Positions 1 through 8,332 of a DNA stretch of 64,000 bases are shown here, in pieces. This DNA comes from a virus, in the IMG/VR virus record IMGVR_UViG_3300044712_000810, positions 124,001 through 188,000 of that record. One strand, given 5' to 3'. Numbering within the stretch: the stretch's first letter is position 1; each line of letters starts with the position of its first letter. The notes beneath the pieces are model-generated. The model saw only the letters and a list, made by a program, of their open reading frames with translations. It made no database searches and had not been told where the DNA came from. Position numbers and translations under genes: made by a program.

Positions 1-620
1 GCAAGATCATAATATTCAATAGCTTTATCCGGGTTATTTAAATGATAAAGTTCAATATCACCATATAAAATATTTCCAGTCGGTGAATTAGGTTTTTTAC
101 TGAGTATTTGTTCGACAATTAATTGAGCGACATCATATTTTCCAAATTCCATATTAGTTTTAGCTTTATCAATAAGTTCACTCAATTCACCGTGTGGTTC
201 TATAACATTCGATAATTTTTCAACAAGAACATCAACAGAAACTGGTTTAATTACAAAATTTTTAGCACCAAGTTCATGATAAAGTGCTAATATATTTTTA
301 TGAGTCTCTGTAGTAACTATAATGGTTTTAACATTTTTAAAATTTGATGAAATAGTTCCCAAAATTGAAGTTACAAAACTATTTGAAAAAATCATATCAA
401 ACACAAAAATGATATTATTACTATCACATCGTTTAAGTTTTGAATACAAGTCAAGATCATTTGATGCAAATATAATTCGATCTAAAGTTGCACCAATATA
501 CTTAGTTACTGTAATTTTTAATAATTTGAAAAAACTACTATTTTCACCAAGATAAAATATATATCCATTATTTGAATGAAGATAATCGAAAACTGCTTTG
601 TCGTATTTAGTGTTTTTCAT
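1..620 (-). CDS. Receiver-like/TPR protein, 3' end cut by window edge
   Basis: The frame is open from an ATG at 620 to the left edge, giving 206 visible residues; the stop lies outside the window. Residues about 15-125 look like a response-regulator receiver fold (segments IIFVFD, VKTIIVTTET, GAKNFVIKPVS with the conserved KP). The usual acidic cluster and a clear phospho-acceptor Asp are not obvious, so it may be a pseudo-receiver. From about residue 140 the pattern (YDVAQLIVEQILSKKPNS, GDIELYHLNNPDKAIEYY) is TPR-like. Receiver-TPR proteins act as signalling adaptors in bacteria. It is the last gene of the minus-strand signalling cluster. The fold is inferred from motif spacing only. Confidence 0.75.
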   Translation of the reverse strand, partial: MKNTKYDKAVFDYLHSNNGYIFYLGENSSFFKLLKITVTKYIGATLDRIIFASNDLDLYSKLKRCDSNNIIFVFDMIFSNSFVTSILGTISSNFKNVKTIIVTTETHKNILALYHELGAKNFVIKPVSVDVLVEKLSNVIEPHGELSELIDKAKTNMEFGKYDVAQLIVEQILSKKPNSPTGNILYGDIELYHLNNPDKAIEYYDL

Positions 621-623
621 CGA

Positions 624-1088
624 TTATCCTCCATCAGTCATTCTACGTAACTCTGTAAGTATATCTCTTACTTTGTCCGCATCTCCATCGATATCTGTAC
701 GACGTCTTGACATTGTTTGATGAGGACTGTGAACATCACCAAGAAAAATACTTTTCTTCAACGTAGACACGTCAGCTTCTATTTCACTAACTTTGCTTAA
801 AATGGTTTGTTGATTTGTAATAATATTATCAACTTTACCTGTTAAAAGTTTCAAATCATCTGAAACTTCTTTGACTTCGCTTTGGTTGTTTTCAACTAAA
901 TGTTTAGTAACCTCAGTATCAACACTTATAGTTCTAACACTTGCTTCGGTTTTATCAAATGTCAATCTCCATCGAAATTTTAATTCGAATATAAGGGCAA
1001 CTAGCGGAGCCATGCAAGTAATCAGAACCCAAGAAATACCTTGCCAAAACGTCACTGAAAATATTTCTTCTTTTATTGGAAATTCCAT
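624..1088 (-). CDS. Membrane-anchored coiled-coil protein
   Basis: A 154-residue protein of unknown function. One hydrophobic segment spans about residues 13-35 (ISWVLITCMAPLVALIFEL). It is followed by a long polar region with heptad-like spacing (residues 45-115) typical of a coiled coil, and an Arg-rich tail (SRRRTD). It ends a few bases before the receiver-TPR gene, so the two are probably co-transcribed. A structural or membrane-tethering role is a guess. Confidence 0.75.
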   Translation of the reverse strand: MEFPIKEEIFSVTFWQGISWVLITCMAPLVALIFELKFRWRLTFDKTEASVRTISVDTEVTKHLVENNQSEVKEVSDDLKLLTGKVDNIITNQQTILSKVSEIEADVSTLKKSIFLGDVHSPHQTMSRRRTDIDGDADKVRDILTELRRMTDGG

Positions 1089-1090
1089 AT

Positions 1091-1399
1091 TTAATTACCC
1101 GCATTACAATTTTTATCAATCTCTGTTAAAATCAATTTATATGCATTTGGCACATGGTCCGATTTTCTCACATAAGTTTGAATTGCCCTTGGCGAATTCA
1201 ATGGATCAGACTTTTTAACACCGGTTAATTTCTCAAATACAATCTCATCAATACATAAATATATTTGTTCAGATTGTGCGGCTCTACTTTTTATTTGATC
1301 GTTAATATTTTTTGTAACTTGTTTACCATGTATACTATAATATAGCACACATATAAATAAACTTAAAATAGTCAATATAGATCCTATGTAACGTGTCAT
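1091..1399 (-). CDS. Small single-pass membrane protein
   Basis: A 102-residue protein of unknown function. The ATG at 1399 is preferred because GGAG sits 6-7 bases upstream; an earlier in-frame start overlaps the preceding gene. Residues 4-26 form a hydrophobic N-terminal anchor or uncleaved signal (IGSILTILSLFICVLYYS). The rest is soluble and contains Cys residues near the middle and the end (YLCIDEI, KNCNAGN), consistent with a periplasmic domain. It lies between the substrate-binding protein and the coiled-coil protein. Confidence 0.7.
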   Translation of the reverse strand: MTRYIGSILTILSLFICVLYYSIHGKQVTKNINDQIKSRAAQSEQIYLCIDEIVFEKLTGVKKSDPLNSPRAIQTYVRKSDHVPNAYKLILTEIDKNCNAGN

Positions 1400-1409
1400 A
1401 TACACTCCA

Positions 1410-2444
1410 TTAGTAAACAACTATATCATCAGTGAGTATAAGTTTAGAATATCCTAAATAATGAATTCTATTTAAATTCATACTTATAACACTGGTTGTA
1501 TTAAAAACTTGTGGAGTAACCGGTTTTCCATTGACTAATTTAATTAAAATATCACCAGCTTCTTCACCCATTTTTGAAAAAAATGGACCCACACAAGTTG
1601 ATAATCCAATTTTTGCAAATAGTGGATTTATACTAACTTCAAGATGTCTATTATTATGTTTTAATAATTCTTTAATAATTTCTTCTTTGCTTAATGTTTT
1701 CCCAGTCTCAAAGTTAAGTAATCTTTGTGCGGTGAGCATTATTAAACCAGATGGTTTACTTTGTAATTCATTAAGTGCTTTTTTAAATTGATGTAAAGTT
1801 TCACATTTAATAATGACTGGAGTTTCATTCATACTTTTTAAAATATTTCTATATTCATTAGCTATATATGTACTAGTTTCAGAACCATCGTCCGTTATAA
1901 TATAATATTTATCAATAACAACATTATGTTTCTTTAACATTTTAAAATAAGCAGTCATATTTGGAACTTCACATACACCGTATAAATTTTTAAGATTTAA
2001 TTCCGGTCTTTCAGAAATATAATCATTAATTGGTTTATTAACACCTGAAAAAATGACACGATACTTTGAAGACATTGGAATACCAACATATGAAAATGCG
2101 TTATCATCAGTTACATAAATAAAATCAGGTTTATATTTATTTATTTCAGCAATTGCCGTTTGTGATATGGATTTCATAGATTGTGGTGTAGTATTTTTAA
2201 CATTAGTTTCCATATATATAGCTGAGTAATCGATATCAAAGTTTTCATTTAATGCTGCTTTTATAACTTTTTTAAATCCATCATTTTGCGGATCAGTACA
2301 CACATGACCTTCATCATATGAATTAACAATATAAATTTTTAATAGTCTTTTATTTTCAGGATGTACTTGGACTGGTCCAGTCAAAATAATAGCAACGAAA
2401 ATAATAAAACTAAATAATATTTTTGACCAAGACCGAATATTCAT
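1410..2444 (-). CDS. ABC-type substrate-binding protein (sensor-like)
   Basis: A 344-residue exported protein. Residues 1-29 form a signal peptide or anchor (KILFSFIIFVAIILTG). The remainder fits the periplasmic ABC substrate-binding fold of the ABC_sub_bind family: KIYIVNSYDEGHVCTD near the start, KPDFIYVTDDNAF and YRVIFSGVNKP in lobe one, DKYYIITDDGSETSTYIA at the lobe hinge, and GEEAGDILIKLVNGKP near the end. In bacteria this domain often serves as the input module of histidine kinases. No transporter genes are nearby. The stop/start junction with the PAS gene is tight (2444), so they are probably co-translated. It is unusual in a phage. Confidence 0.8.
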   Translation of the reverse strand: MNIRSWSKILFSFIIFVAIILTGPVQVHPENKRLLKIYIVNSYDEGHVCTDPQNDGFKKVIKAALNENFDIDYSAIYMETNVKNTTPQSMKSISQTAIAEINKYKPDFIYVTDDNAFSYVGIPMSSKYRVIFSGVNKPINDYISERPELNLKNLYGVCEVPNMTAYFKMLKKHNVVIDKYYIITDDGSETSTYIANEYRNILKSMNETPVIIKCETLHQFKKALNELQSKPSGLIMLTAQRLLNFETGKTLSKEEIIKELLKHNNRHLEVSINPLFAKIGLSTCVGPFFSKMGEEAGDILIKLVNGKPVTPQVFNTTSVISMNLNRIHYLGYSKLILTDDIVVY

Positions 2445-3067
2445 TATATATCTCCTAAAATTTCCAATATTTTATTTTTTGTTGTTTCGTCAAGAGTTTC
2501 TGCTAACTCTTTAAATTTAGTAATATGAATACTACATCTATTAATTTCAGATAATTGTGTTTCAACATTATCTGCAATCAATACAGTTGCATATGCTATA
2601 CCATCAGCATCATACAATAAACTACATGTAAATTTATAATGAGCTTTTAATGTTTCACAATATAAAATTGATGAAGATCTTTCTTTTTCAATTATACATT
2701 TTTTACGAGGACACTCAGTTGATGATACTTGGCCGAAACCAAAAAAATCATCAACTGTTCTTCCAAGAAAATCTTTATATCTAATATTAAATAATTCTTT
2801 AACTGCTTGGTTTGCACGCATTATGCGCCCGTCTAAATCTGTAATTACGATTAAATATGGTATTGCATCAAACGTATGTTCCCATTCAAGTTTCGCATCA
2901 TAAATCAATTTATTAGTCAGTGATAACTCTTCAAGTGTTTCAGATAATTTATCAACAAGTTCACTAATTTTTGAATTCTTCATATCATTTTCTTCAATTT
3001 GTTTAATATACGTTTGACACGATTCTTCCATTTTAATCATTTCTTCTCTACGTTCATCTGGTGACAT
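2444..3067 (-). CDS. PAS-domain signalling protein with N-terminal coiled coil
   Basis: A 207-residue cytoplasmic protein. The ATG at 3067 has GAGGA eight bases upstream; a TTG at 3082 is an alternative. Residues about 5-65 are charged and heptad-like. Residues about 65-185 form a PAS domain (WEHTFDAIPYLIVITDLDG, IMRANQAVKELF, GRTVDDFFGF). A Cys pair follows (TECPRKKCIIE), so a redox or metal-linked sensor is possible. No histidine-kinase catalytic domain follows, so it is a stand-alone sensor or adaptor. It sits between a receiver (upstream) and a substrate-binding protein (downstream), which suggests a dismantled sensor kinase. Confidence 0.8.
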   Translation of the reverse strand: MSPDERREEMIKMEESCQTYIKQIEENDMKNSKISELVDKLSETLEELSLTNKLIYDAKLEWEHTFDAIPYLIVITDLDGRIMRANQAVKELFNIRYKDFLGRTVDDFFGFGQVSSTECPRKKCIIEKERSSSILYCETLKAHYKFTCSLLYDADGIAYATVLIADNVETQLSEINRCSIHITKFKELAETLDETTKNKILEILGDI

Positions 3068-3078
3068 ATTTATTTTCC

Positions 3079-3501
3079 TCAACTACCAACAACGGTGTCA
3101 TCTTTTAATAAATTTCGACTTAATAATAATTTGGTTATACAAACTATTATTCTATATTTAATGAGTTCCATTTCATGATGTTTAAAGAAAAAATCATCAG
3201 CACCAAGTTTAATTGCTTTTGAAATATCTTTAAATGAAGTTGAAACTGAACTGACAATAATATAACAGTCTAAGTCACCATCATGACGCATTTTATTTAA
3301 TGCTGGAAGAATATGAAATCCGGTTGTTCCAGGCATAATAAGGTCTAATAAAATGATATCAGGTTTAATTTCATTACATAATTTTAAACATTCTTCGCCA
3401 TTTCTGGCCTCATAAACTTCAAAATCATATAATTCAAGAAGGCCTTTATAGGTTGTTCTTGTCAGCTCGTCATCGTCGACTACTAATATTTTAAATATCA
3501 T
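3079..3501 (-). CDS. CheY-like response-regulator receiver
   Basis: A 140-residue single-domain receiver. The acidic pair is at residues 9-10 (ILVVDDDE), the phospho-acceptor Asp at about 53 (DIILLDLIMPG), the switch Ser at about 84 (IIVSSVS) and the conserved Lys at about 107 (FFFKHH). All catalytic positions are present, so it should be phosphorylatable. There is no output domain, so it would act by protein-protein contact. Its stop lies just ahead of the PAS gene. The histidine kinase at 8333-9817 is a possible partner. Confidence 0.9.
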   Translation of the reverse strand: MIFKILVVDDDELTRTTYKGLLELYDFEVYEARNGEECLKLCNEIKPDIILLDLIMPGTTGFHILPALNKMRHDGDLDCYIIVSSVSTSFKDISKAIKLGADDFFFKHHEMELIKYRIIVCITKLLLSRNLLKDDTVVGS

Positions 3502-3513
3502 GACACCCTCAAG

Positions 3514-3696
3514 TTATTGAATATTACGATTATTTTCCTGATTTTGTTTTTGAGCTACTTTAGACATGCCAGACACTTTCTTTAATTCATCCGAATCCTG
3601 TTTACCGCCATCGTTTTTAGATAACTCAGTAACATTGTCATATGGATTCGAAACAATTTCATCATACTCAACTAATACTTTTATAACGGAAATCAT
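3514..3696 (-). CDS. Small protein with capsid-targeting-like leader
   Basis: A 60-residue protein of unknown function. It begins MISVIKVLVE, the leader shared with genes at 7726, 10203, 30046, 30476, 33161 and 44934. The L-V-E resembles the (L/I)-x-E cleavage site of T4-type prohead proteases. The body is polar, rich in Lys, Asn and Gln, and probably disordered. By analogy with T4 internal proteins it may be packaged in the head; this is inference. Confidence 0.7.
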   Translation of the reverse strand: MISVIKVLVEYDEIVSNPYDNVTELSKNDGGKQDSDELKKVSGMSKVAQKQNQENNRNIQ

Positions 3697-3706
3697 TATT
3701 ATCTCC

Positions 3707-3967
3707 TTATCTAAGAACTTGTCTTGCTTTTATTTTAGCTCTAGAACCAAGTTTCTTACGCATTCTATCTTTTACTATATTTAATTGTTGACGATAGAAT
3801 TGATATTTCTTATAATCCATTTGATCGGATTTCTTTGCCATGAATACTGTTTCACGACCAGCTAAACGTGAACGTTTTTGAATTGCACCAGATCTAATCA
3901 TACTTGTTTTTACTTCTGCTAATATCATACCAGAAGTAATAGCCTCAAATAAACTATCAAAATTCAT
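3707..3967 (-). CDS. Basic protein, possible internal head protein
   Basis: An 86-residue, strongly basic protein; the C-terminal 50 residues are rich in Lys and Arg (KKLGSRAKIKARQVLR). The N-terminus MNFDSLFEAITSG contains L-F-E before A, matching the (L/I)-x-E/(A,G,S) consensus of T4 prohead cleavage sites, although it lacks the M-[I/L]-S leader of the other candidates. DNA binding and head packaging are plausible but unproven. Confidence 0.65.
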   Translation of the reverse strand: MNFDSLFEAITSGMILAEVKTSMIRSGAIQKRSRLAGRETVFMAKKSDQMDYKKYQFYRQQLNIVKDRMRKKLGSRAKIKARQVLR

Positions 3968-3983
3968 AGTTCCTCCAATAAAA

Positions 3984-4026
3984 TCTGCAATACAGATATG
4001 ACTAAAAATATCTGTATTGCAGACAT
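3984..4026 (-). terminator. Rho-independent terminator after tailspike gene
   Basis: A 16-bp perfect inverted repeat (3984-3999 with 4007-4022) with a 7-base loop. On the minus strand it is followed by TTTTATT. It lies directly after the stop of the 4028-5863 gene. Confidence 0.8.
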
Positions 4027-4027
4027 A

Positions 4028-5863
4028 TTATGCAAAAATATTTTGTTCTAATTCCATATTATGAAGTCTACGACTTAATTCATCAAATGCAATATTTGAT
4101 GTTCCAACATTTACATTTAACCAATTTTTTGGATATGTTGGTGTATATGAAATATGTGCTGCTGATCTGAATAATAGTTTCGATCCATTAACAGATCCTC
4201 CATAAACACCATCAATTATTGTATATGAGTTATTACATTCAACGGATGTCCCACCATTAATAGTTACAGAAAACAAACCATTCGGATTTTGTAAAAGGGG
4301 ATTATTATTTAAATCAAGTGCAATCGGACCTTGGGCATTAATTATCGAACCAGAAAACAGGTTTACTATCCCACCAGTTGCTTCTATTACTGCACGTGTT
4401 GTTTGATTTCCATCAATTGCAAAACTGTGCATTGCGAAGTTTCCACCAGTTATACGAATATTAGGATAATCACCTGAGCAAAAACCTTTAACACCAACAA
4501 GATTAATTACACCATTTGATATGATTAATGGTGAATTTGTAGCAACTGCATTACTATTTAAAGTAATATTGTTTCCATAAAATCCACCACTATTAGTAAC
4601 GGTGCCTTCACACTTAAAATTAGAAACATATGCTTGTGCACTTAATAATGAAACATTACCATTAACAGTAATATCTTTAATTCCAACTTCCACATTAGAT
4701 GCTGTTAAATTGCCATGTATAATAGTAGATGTCTGTCCTAATCCCATAAGTACACAGTTATCATCAATATAAACATCTTCATTATATGTACCCGGCATAA
4801 CAAGTATACAATATGAACCAGACATATAATCAATACATGATGTAATACTTTTAAATGGTTTTGCAACAGTACCATCTGGAGAATATACATCAATACGATT
4901 ACAGTCAACATATCTTAAAGTAGTTGTTTTAATATCTAATGTCGATCTATTTAATTTATAAATAAGATTATCTAATGCATTATATATTGTTGTTGGGACA
5001 GTATTTCCCCATTCCGAAGATGTAGCCGGTGAATAATTAATAGATGCTTTATGTGTTAATTCATCAGCAAGAGTATCAACAGCCTGTGGAATAGTTGTCG
5101 GTAACGGTAATGTCCAATCATTAGGATCAGATGGTATATATTGTAACAAATCCTGTGTTGATGGATTTATAGCAACCCAACTCGATCCATCATTTGATAT
5201 TTCCCATCTGTTTTCAGTCTCATTATATTTAAGACCAACAGTTGGTTGATTTCCACGTTTGACATAAATACCAACATCCTCATATGGAGTTCCACTAATA
5301 AAATCTTTATTAAGAGTAAATGTTGGTGACGGAGTTCCATCAATATCGGCTGTTGTTGATTGTAAATCAATTATTGTTTGTGAATCAACTTTATTATCTA
5401 ATATCGACTGTAAACCAGTAATATTAGATATATTATGTGCATCTGGATTATTTCGACCAATACTATTTGTATGATCAGAAAATGGAGTTTTAAAAAATGG
5501 GCGAACATCAAAAATAGAAGTATCTGTAATTCTATCAGTATCTTGTTCAACAAATATTAATGCTAACGGAAAATCATTTGTTGGAATATCTGGAGGAATC
5601 GGATTTTTAGATTCTGGACCATATGATATTCTTATTTCGCCACCCATGGTTAATGATATAAGTGTCCATCTAGCATTTACAGCTGGTGGAGATATAGTAA
5701 ATGATTGTCCACCAACAAATTCAATATACTTCGTACCGTGATAAAAACCACCATCAGACACTCTAATCTTCATATTTGCTGGTGAATTAGCAGTAACTTT
5801 TAATGTAGCAAAATGAGCATTAGAGCGCCTTAACGTATCACCATATGGAGGTAGCGCTATCAT
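4028..5863 (-). CDS. Tailspike/tail fibre with beta-helix domain
   Basis: A 611-residue virion protein. The N-terminal 130 residues are a small beta-rich adaptor. Around residues 175-240 it carries a fibre module (GTPYEDVGIYVKRG, ENRWEISNDG) also seen in the fibres at 13383 and 15320. Residues about 310-560 read like a pectate-lyase/right-handed beta-helix: repeated short strands such as GTYNEDVYIDDNCVLMGLG, VEVGIKDITVNGNV and GGNFAMHSFAIDGN. The C-terminus (ELSRRLHNMELEQNIFA) looks like a trimerisation helix. A receptor-binding or capsule-degrading role is likely; no catalytic residues can be assigned. Confidence 0.8.
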   Translation of the reverse strand: MIALPPYGDTLRRSNAHFATLKVTANSPANMKIRVSDGGFYHGTKYIEFVGGQSFTISPPAVNARWTLISLTMGGEIRISYGPESKNPIPPDIPTNDFPLALIFVEQDTDRITDTSIFDVRPFFKTPFSDHTNSIGRNNPDAHNISNITGLQSILDNKVDSQTIIDLQSTTADIDGTPSPTFTLNKDFISGTPYEDVGIYVKRGNQPTVGLKYNETENRWEISNDGSSWVAINPSTQDLLQYIPSDPNDWTLPLPTTIPQAVDTLADELTHKASINYSPATSSEWGNTVPTTIYNALDNLIYKLNRSTLDIKTTTLRYVDCNRIDVYSPDGTVAKPFKSITSCIDYMSGSYCILVMPGTYNEDVYIDDNCVLMGLGQTSTIIHGNLTASNVEVGIKDITVNGNVSLLSAQAYVSNFKCEGTVTNSGGFYGNNITLNSNAVATNSPLIISNGVINLVGVKGFCSGDYPNIRITGGNFAMHSFAIDGNQTTRAVIEATGGIVNLFSGSIINAQGPIALDLNNNPLLQNPNGLFSVTINGGTSVECNNSYTIIDGVYGGSVNGSKLLFRSAAHISYTPTYPKNWLNVNVGTSNIAFDELSRRLHNMELEQNIFA

Positions 5864-5873
5864 GAATCACCTC

Positions 5874-6308
5874 TTATCTGTAGTCGGCTGTACTTAATTG
5901 TTCTACAACTATTGTACTTGTTCCTTCTACACATTTTATAATAACTTTAGTACAACGACGGAACATAAGTAATATTTCATTAACAACACCACCAATAATA
6001 CTATGTGGATTTGTTGTTTCTGATTCTAAATAAATTTCAAATAAACTATTTGGCGATACGGCAACAAAACGTAACGCACTAGTATGTTCAATATTAATAT
6101 CAATTGTTTCTGTATCACCGGCTGTCATTCCAGTAAATTTATGTGTTGATAATACTGGATTATATAAATCGGTAGTTGGATCAAGCATAAGCATATGTGG
6201 ATAATGTGCTGGATCAATGAAATAATCAATACTTTTTACTTCAGATGATTTAAAAGTATGGTTCATGTATCCAAATACTTTATCAGAATCGTTTTGATAC
6301 TTTGGCAT
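5874..6308 (-). CDS. Hypothetical virion-associated protein
   Basis: A 144-residue protein. The ATG at 6308 has AGGAG nine bases upstream; a longer in-frame start at 6350 falls inside the upstream hairpin region and is not favoured. Beta-rich composition, no signal or TM segment. It sits directly before the tailspike, so a tail or baseplate accessory role is reasonable. Confidence 0.6.
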   Translation of the reverse strand: MPKYQNDSDKVFGYMNHTFKSSEVKSIDYFIDPAHYPHMLMLDPTTDLYNPVLSTHKFTGMTAGDTETIDINIEHTSALRFVAVSPNSLFEIYLESETTNPHSIIGGVVNEILLMFRRCTKVIIKCVEGTSTIVVEQLSTADYR

Positions 6309-6360
6309 GTATAACACTCCTAGAAATTTAGTGGGGGCATCCCATGACACCCCCTATTTA

Positions 6361-6400
6361 AAGAGACCTGTCGCTGGAGGGGTAGTAACCGGTCTCTTCG
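6361..6400 (-). terminator. Hairpin after endolysin gene
   Basis: AGAGACC at 6362-6368 pairs with GGTCTCT at 6391-6397, right after the endolysin stop. On the minus strand it is followed by TTTAAAT. The U-run is weak, so termination may be partial. Confidence 0.55.
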
Positions 6401-6973
6401 TTACGACAATTTTGAAAAATCATTTCTAACATTATTAACTCTGTTAGCCCATCCACGTAAAAACTCTTTAAGTTTTGGTTTCTTTTCAGCTAAATCATGA
6501 TAAAACTGTAAGCGTTCAAGTAAATATTCATCATCCATATATGATTTATCTTGAATTGCATTATATGCAGCAAGAGTTCCAGGACCAATACGTCCATCAA
6601 CCGCAATATTATTATTGTTATAACGATTAATAACTTTTTGAAGTAAACGTAATCCTGTACCTGGACCAGCATTAACAATCATATCAAACATCGCATATTG
6701 AAGATTGATATTTTCCTCATAACGATCCAAGTCATATTCATCCCAAAAATATTTCTTATATATTTTTATCGCATCTTCTTCTGATAAATTCTTAATATCA
6801 TTTGCATCAATATCGCCATCTTTATCAATATCACCAATTTCTGTATCATGGGTTCCGGCCAAAAATCTTAAACTAATGCCTCGATTAGTTGCTCCGCCGG
6901 GGTCATTAGGATTATTTACCCATCCACCTTCATGAACTAATACTAATGGAATTATTTTGTCAAAGTTTGACAT
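6401..6973 (-). CDS. GH108-type endolysin with Ca-binding-like insert
   Basis: A 190-residue muramidase that would cleave the peptidoglycan sugar backbone. The glycosyl-hydrolase 108 signature is at residues 12-33 (VLVHEGGWVNNPNDPGGATN), with Glu15 the expected catalytic acid. The C-terminal part (NNIAVDGRIGPGTLAAYNA) matches the PG_binding_3 region normally fused to this family. An insert at about 48-59 (DIDKDGDIDAND) has the spacing of a dockerin/EF-hand loop. No signal peptide, so it needs a holin. The spanin-like gene directly upstream completes the lysis cassette. Confidence 0.92.
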   Translation of the reverse strand: MSNFDKIIPLVLVHEGGWVNNPNDPGGATNRGISLRFLAGTHDTEIGDIDKDGDIDANDIKNLSEEDAIKIYKKYFWDEYDLDRYEENINLQYAMFDMIVNAGPGTGLRLLQKVINRYNNNNIAVDGRIGPGTLAAYNAIQDKSYMDDEYLLERLQFYHDLAEKKPKLKEFLRGWANRVNNVRNDFSKLS

Positions 6974-6983
6974 AACTTATCTC

Positions 6984-7526
6984 CTATTTAAATCCAAAAA
7001 ATGCAACAGTTGCTATATTAGTTAAAAATAACAATGTTGATAGACCTTTATTCATAAAATTATCAACTTTATGATCATGTCTTTCTTCTCTATATCTATT
7101 TTCACTATCAACCCAAAGATCTCTATATGCTAACGCTTTTAATCTTTCGAGTTCTAAAAATTCTTTATATGCATTAATAGTGTCGATATGTATATTAACT
7201 AATGCTTCTTGTTCCAATACTATGTGTTTATATGTTTTTGTTAATTCAAGTAAAGCTGCAATTTTTCTATATTCATTGAAATCAAACAAAACAACATTCG
7301 CTTGATTTGCATCTTCAGTAAATGAAATTTTATTACCATTAAGAATAGCAAGCTTTCTTTCTGGTCTATCTGGTTTAGGAATATCTTTTAATTTATCCTG
7401 CACATTATACTTTGCAGTTTTTTCAAATTTTAATTCTGGCGGCTTATAAGGTTCAAACTTTGTTGCAGCACAACCAGGTAATAATATAGATAATATTAAC
7501 AAAAACACAACACTTTTACGAATCAT
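6984..7526 (-). CDS. Unimolecular spanin-like lipoprotein
   Basis: A 180-residue envelope protein. The ATG at 7526 has GGAGA six bases upstream. Residues 1-19 form a lipoprotein signal ending in LLPGC (lipid-modified Cys19). The middle is helical with heptad character. The last 20 residues (STLLFLTNIATVAFFGFK) form a C-terminal membrane segment. An outer-membrane lipid anchor joined through a coiled coil to an inner-membrane segment is the u-spanin plan (as in T1 gp11), which fuses the two membranes at lysis. Its place next to the endolysin supports this. Confidence 0.75.
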   Translation of the reverse strand: MIRKSVVFLLILSILLPGCAATKFEPYKPPELKFEKTAKYNVQDKLKDIPKPDRPERKLAILNGNKISFTEDANQANVVLFDFNEYRKIAALLELTKTYKHIVLEQEALVNIHIDTINAYKEFLELERLKALAYRDLWVDSENRYREERHDHKVDNFMNKGLSTLLFLTNIATVAFFGFK

Positions 7527-7542
7527 ACTTTCTCCACAAATA

Positions 7543-7551
7543 TATAGAAAT
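7543..7551 (+). promoter_or_regulatory. Early-type TATAGAAAT motif
   Basis: TATAGAAAT lies 20 bases upstream of the ATG of the small gene at 7571, with AGGAGG between. It overlaps the 5' end of the divergent spanin-like gene. Confidence 0.75.
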
Positions 7552-7570
7552 AGTTTACTAAGGAGGACAT

Positions 7571-7714
7571 ATGTCCAAAGAACTAACAAAGTTAATAAAA
7601 GACTGGACATTCTATCGAAAGATGGGATATCCAAGAATGGCAGAAGTCATTGATAAAAAAATACGCGAATACTTCAAAAAACACAACATTGAAGTATTAC
7701 CAAGAAAAAGATAG
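7571..7714 (+). CDS. Small basic early protein
   Basis: A 47-residue protein, rich in Lys and Arg, predicted helical (MSKELTKLIKDW, EVIDKKIREYF). It has a strong AGGAGG 3-8 bases upstream and its own TATAGAAAT motif. It lies alone on the plus strand inside the late minus-strand block. The pattern MGYPRMAEVIDKKI resembles short antitoxin-like or regulatory helices, but no family is recognised. Confidence 0.7.
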   Translation: MSKELTKLIKDWTFYRKMGYPRMAEVIDKKIREYFKKHNIEVLPRKR

Positions 7715-7725
7715 GACTACACATC

Positions 7726-7956
7726 CTACTTTTTCATACCTTCTTTTTTTGCTTGATTTTCCATCTTTTCAAGACGATCATAATAATCAGGTATTTCTGA
7801 TAAATGATCTTTAGCTATTGCTATTGCTACAGTTGGACTATTAGTGTGTTCCTTTTCTATTTTAACACCATGTTTTAATTCTTTATTATTGAAGGTTTTA
7901 TCAGGCACCCTGTCGTGCCTCCCAACATGTTGCAGAGTCTTTATAACACTTATCAT
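7726..7956 (-). CDS. Small protein with capsid-targeting-like leader
   Basis: A 76-residue hydrophilic protein that starts MISVIKTLQH, a member of the shared-leader set although it lacks the L-x-E glutamate. AGGA lies 8 bases upstream. It overlaps the end of the upstream receiver gene by 56 bases in another frame, which is unusual and makes this receiver/leader pair worth checking. Body composition is charged and helical (YYDRLEKMENQAKKEGMKK). Confidence 0.65.
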   Translation of the reverse strand: MISVIKTLQHVGRHDRVPDKTFNNKELKHGVKIEKEHTNSPTVAIAIAKDHLSEIPDYYDRLEKMENQAKKEGMKK

Positions 7957-8320
7957 ATTTTGTTCCTAAATATTTTAAAATTATTTTACGAATATCACCA
8001 TATGAATATGGTTTAAAAATAATTTCATTAAATCCTGCTTGTTTCATTTCAAATATTGCTTCATCATCAGTAAATGCAGTTTGAGCTATAATCGGAGTTG
8101 AATAATTTGAATCTCTAATAAACTGTGCTATTTCAATTCCGTTTATATTAGGAAGTTGTATATCTAATAAAAATAAATCATATGTATTATTCATTATTTT
8201 ATTAATAGCTTCATAACCATCGTCGCATACATCATAATCCAAACCAAGTTTATCACAAATAGTCATTAAATACATTTCGTTGACTGCATTATCTTCTACT
8301 ATTAATATTCTAGGTCGCAT
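7901..8320 (-). CDS. CheY-like response-regulator receiver
   Basis: A 139-residue receiver. The acidic pair is E9-D10 (ILIVEDN), the phospho-acceptor D53 (FLLDIQLPNINGIE), the switch T81 (IIAQTAF) and the conserved K103 (IFKPYS). The form resembles receivers attached to hybrid histidine kinases, and the gene directly follows one (8333-9817), so it is the likely cognate partner. The C-terminal 18 residues extend past the usual fold and lie in the region overlapping the next gene. Confidence 0.92.
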   Translation of the reverse strand: MRPRILIVEDNAVNEMYLMTICDKLGLDYDVCDDGYEAINKIMNNTYDLFLLDIQLPNINGIEIAQFIRDSNYSTPIIAQTAFTDDEAIFEMKQAGFNEIIFKPYSYGDIRKIILKYLGTKYDKCYKDSATCWEARQGA

Positions 8321-8332
8321 GGACCACCTACT

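Noticed and set aside
6309-6350. Longer N-terminus (start at 6350) for the 5874 gene
   Set aside because: The extension lies in a GC-rich hairpin next to the endolysin terminator, and a better-spaced RBS serves the ATG at 6308.
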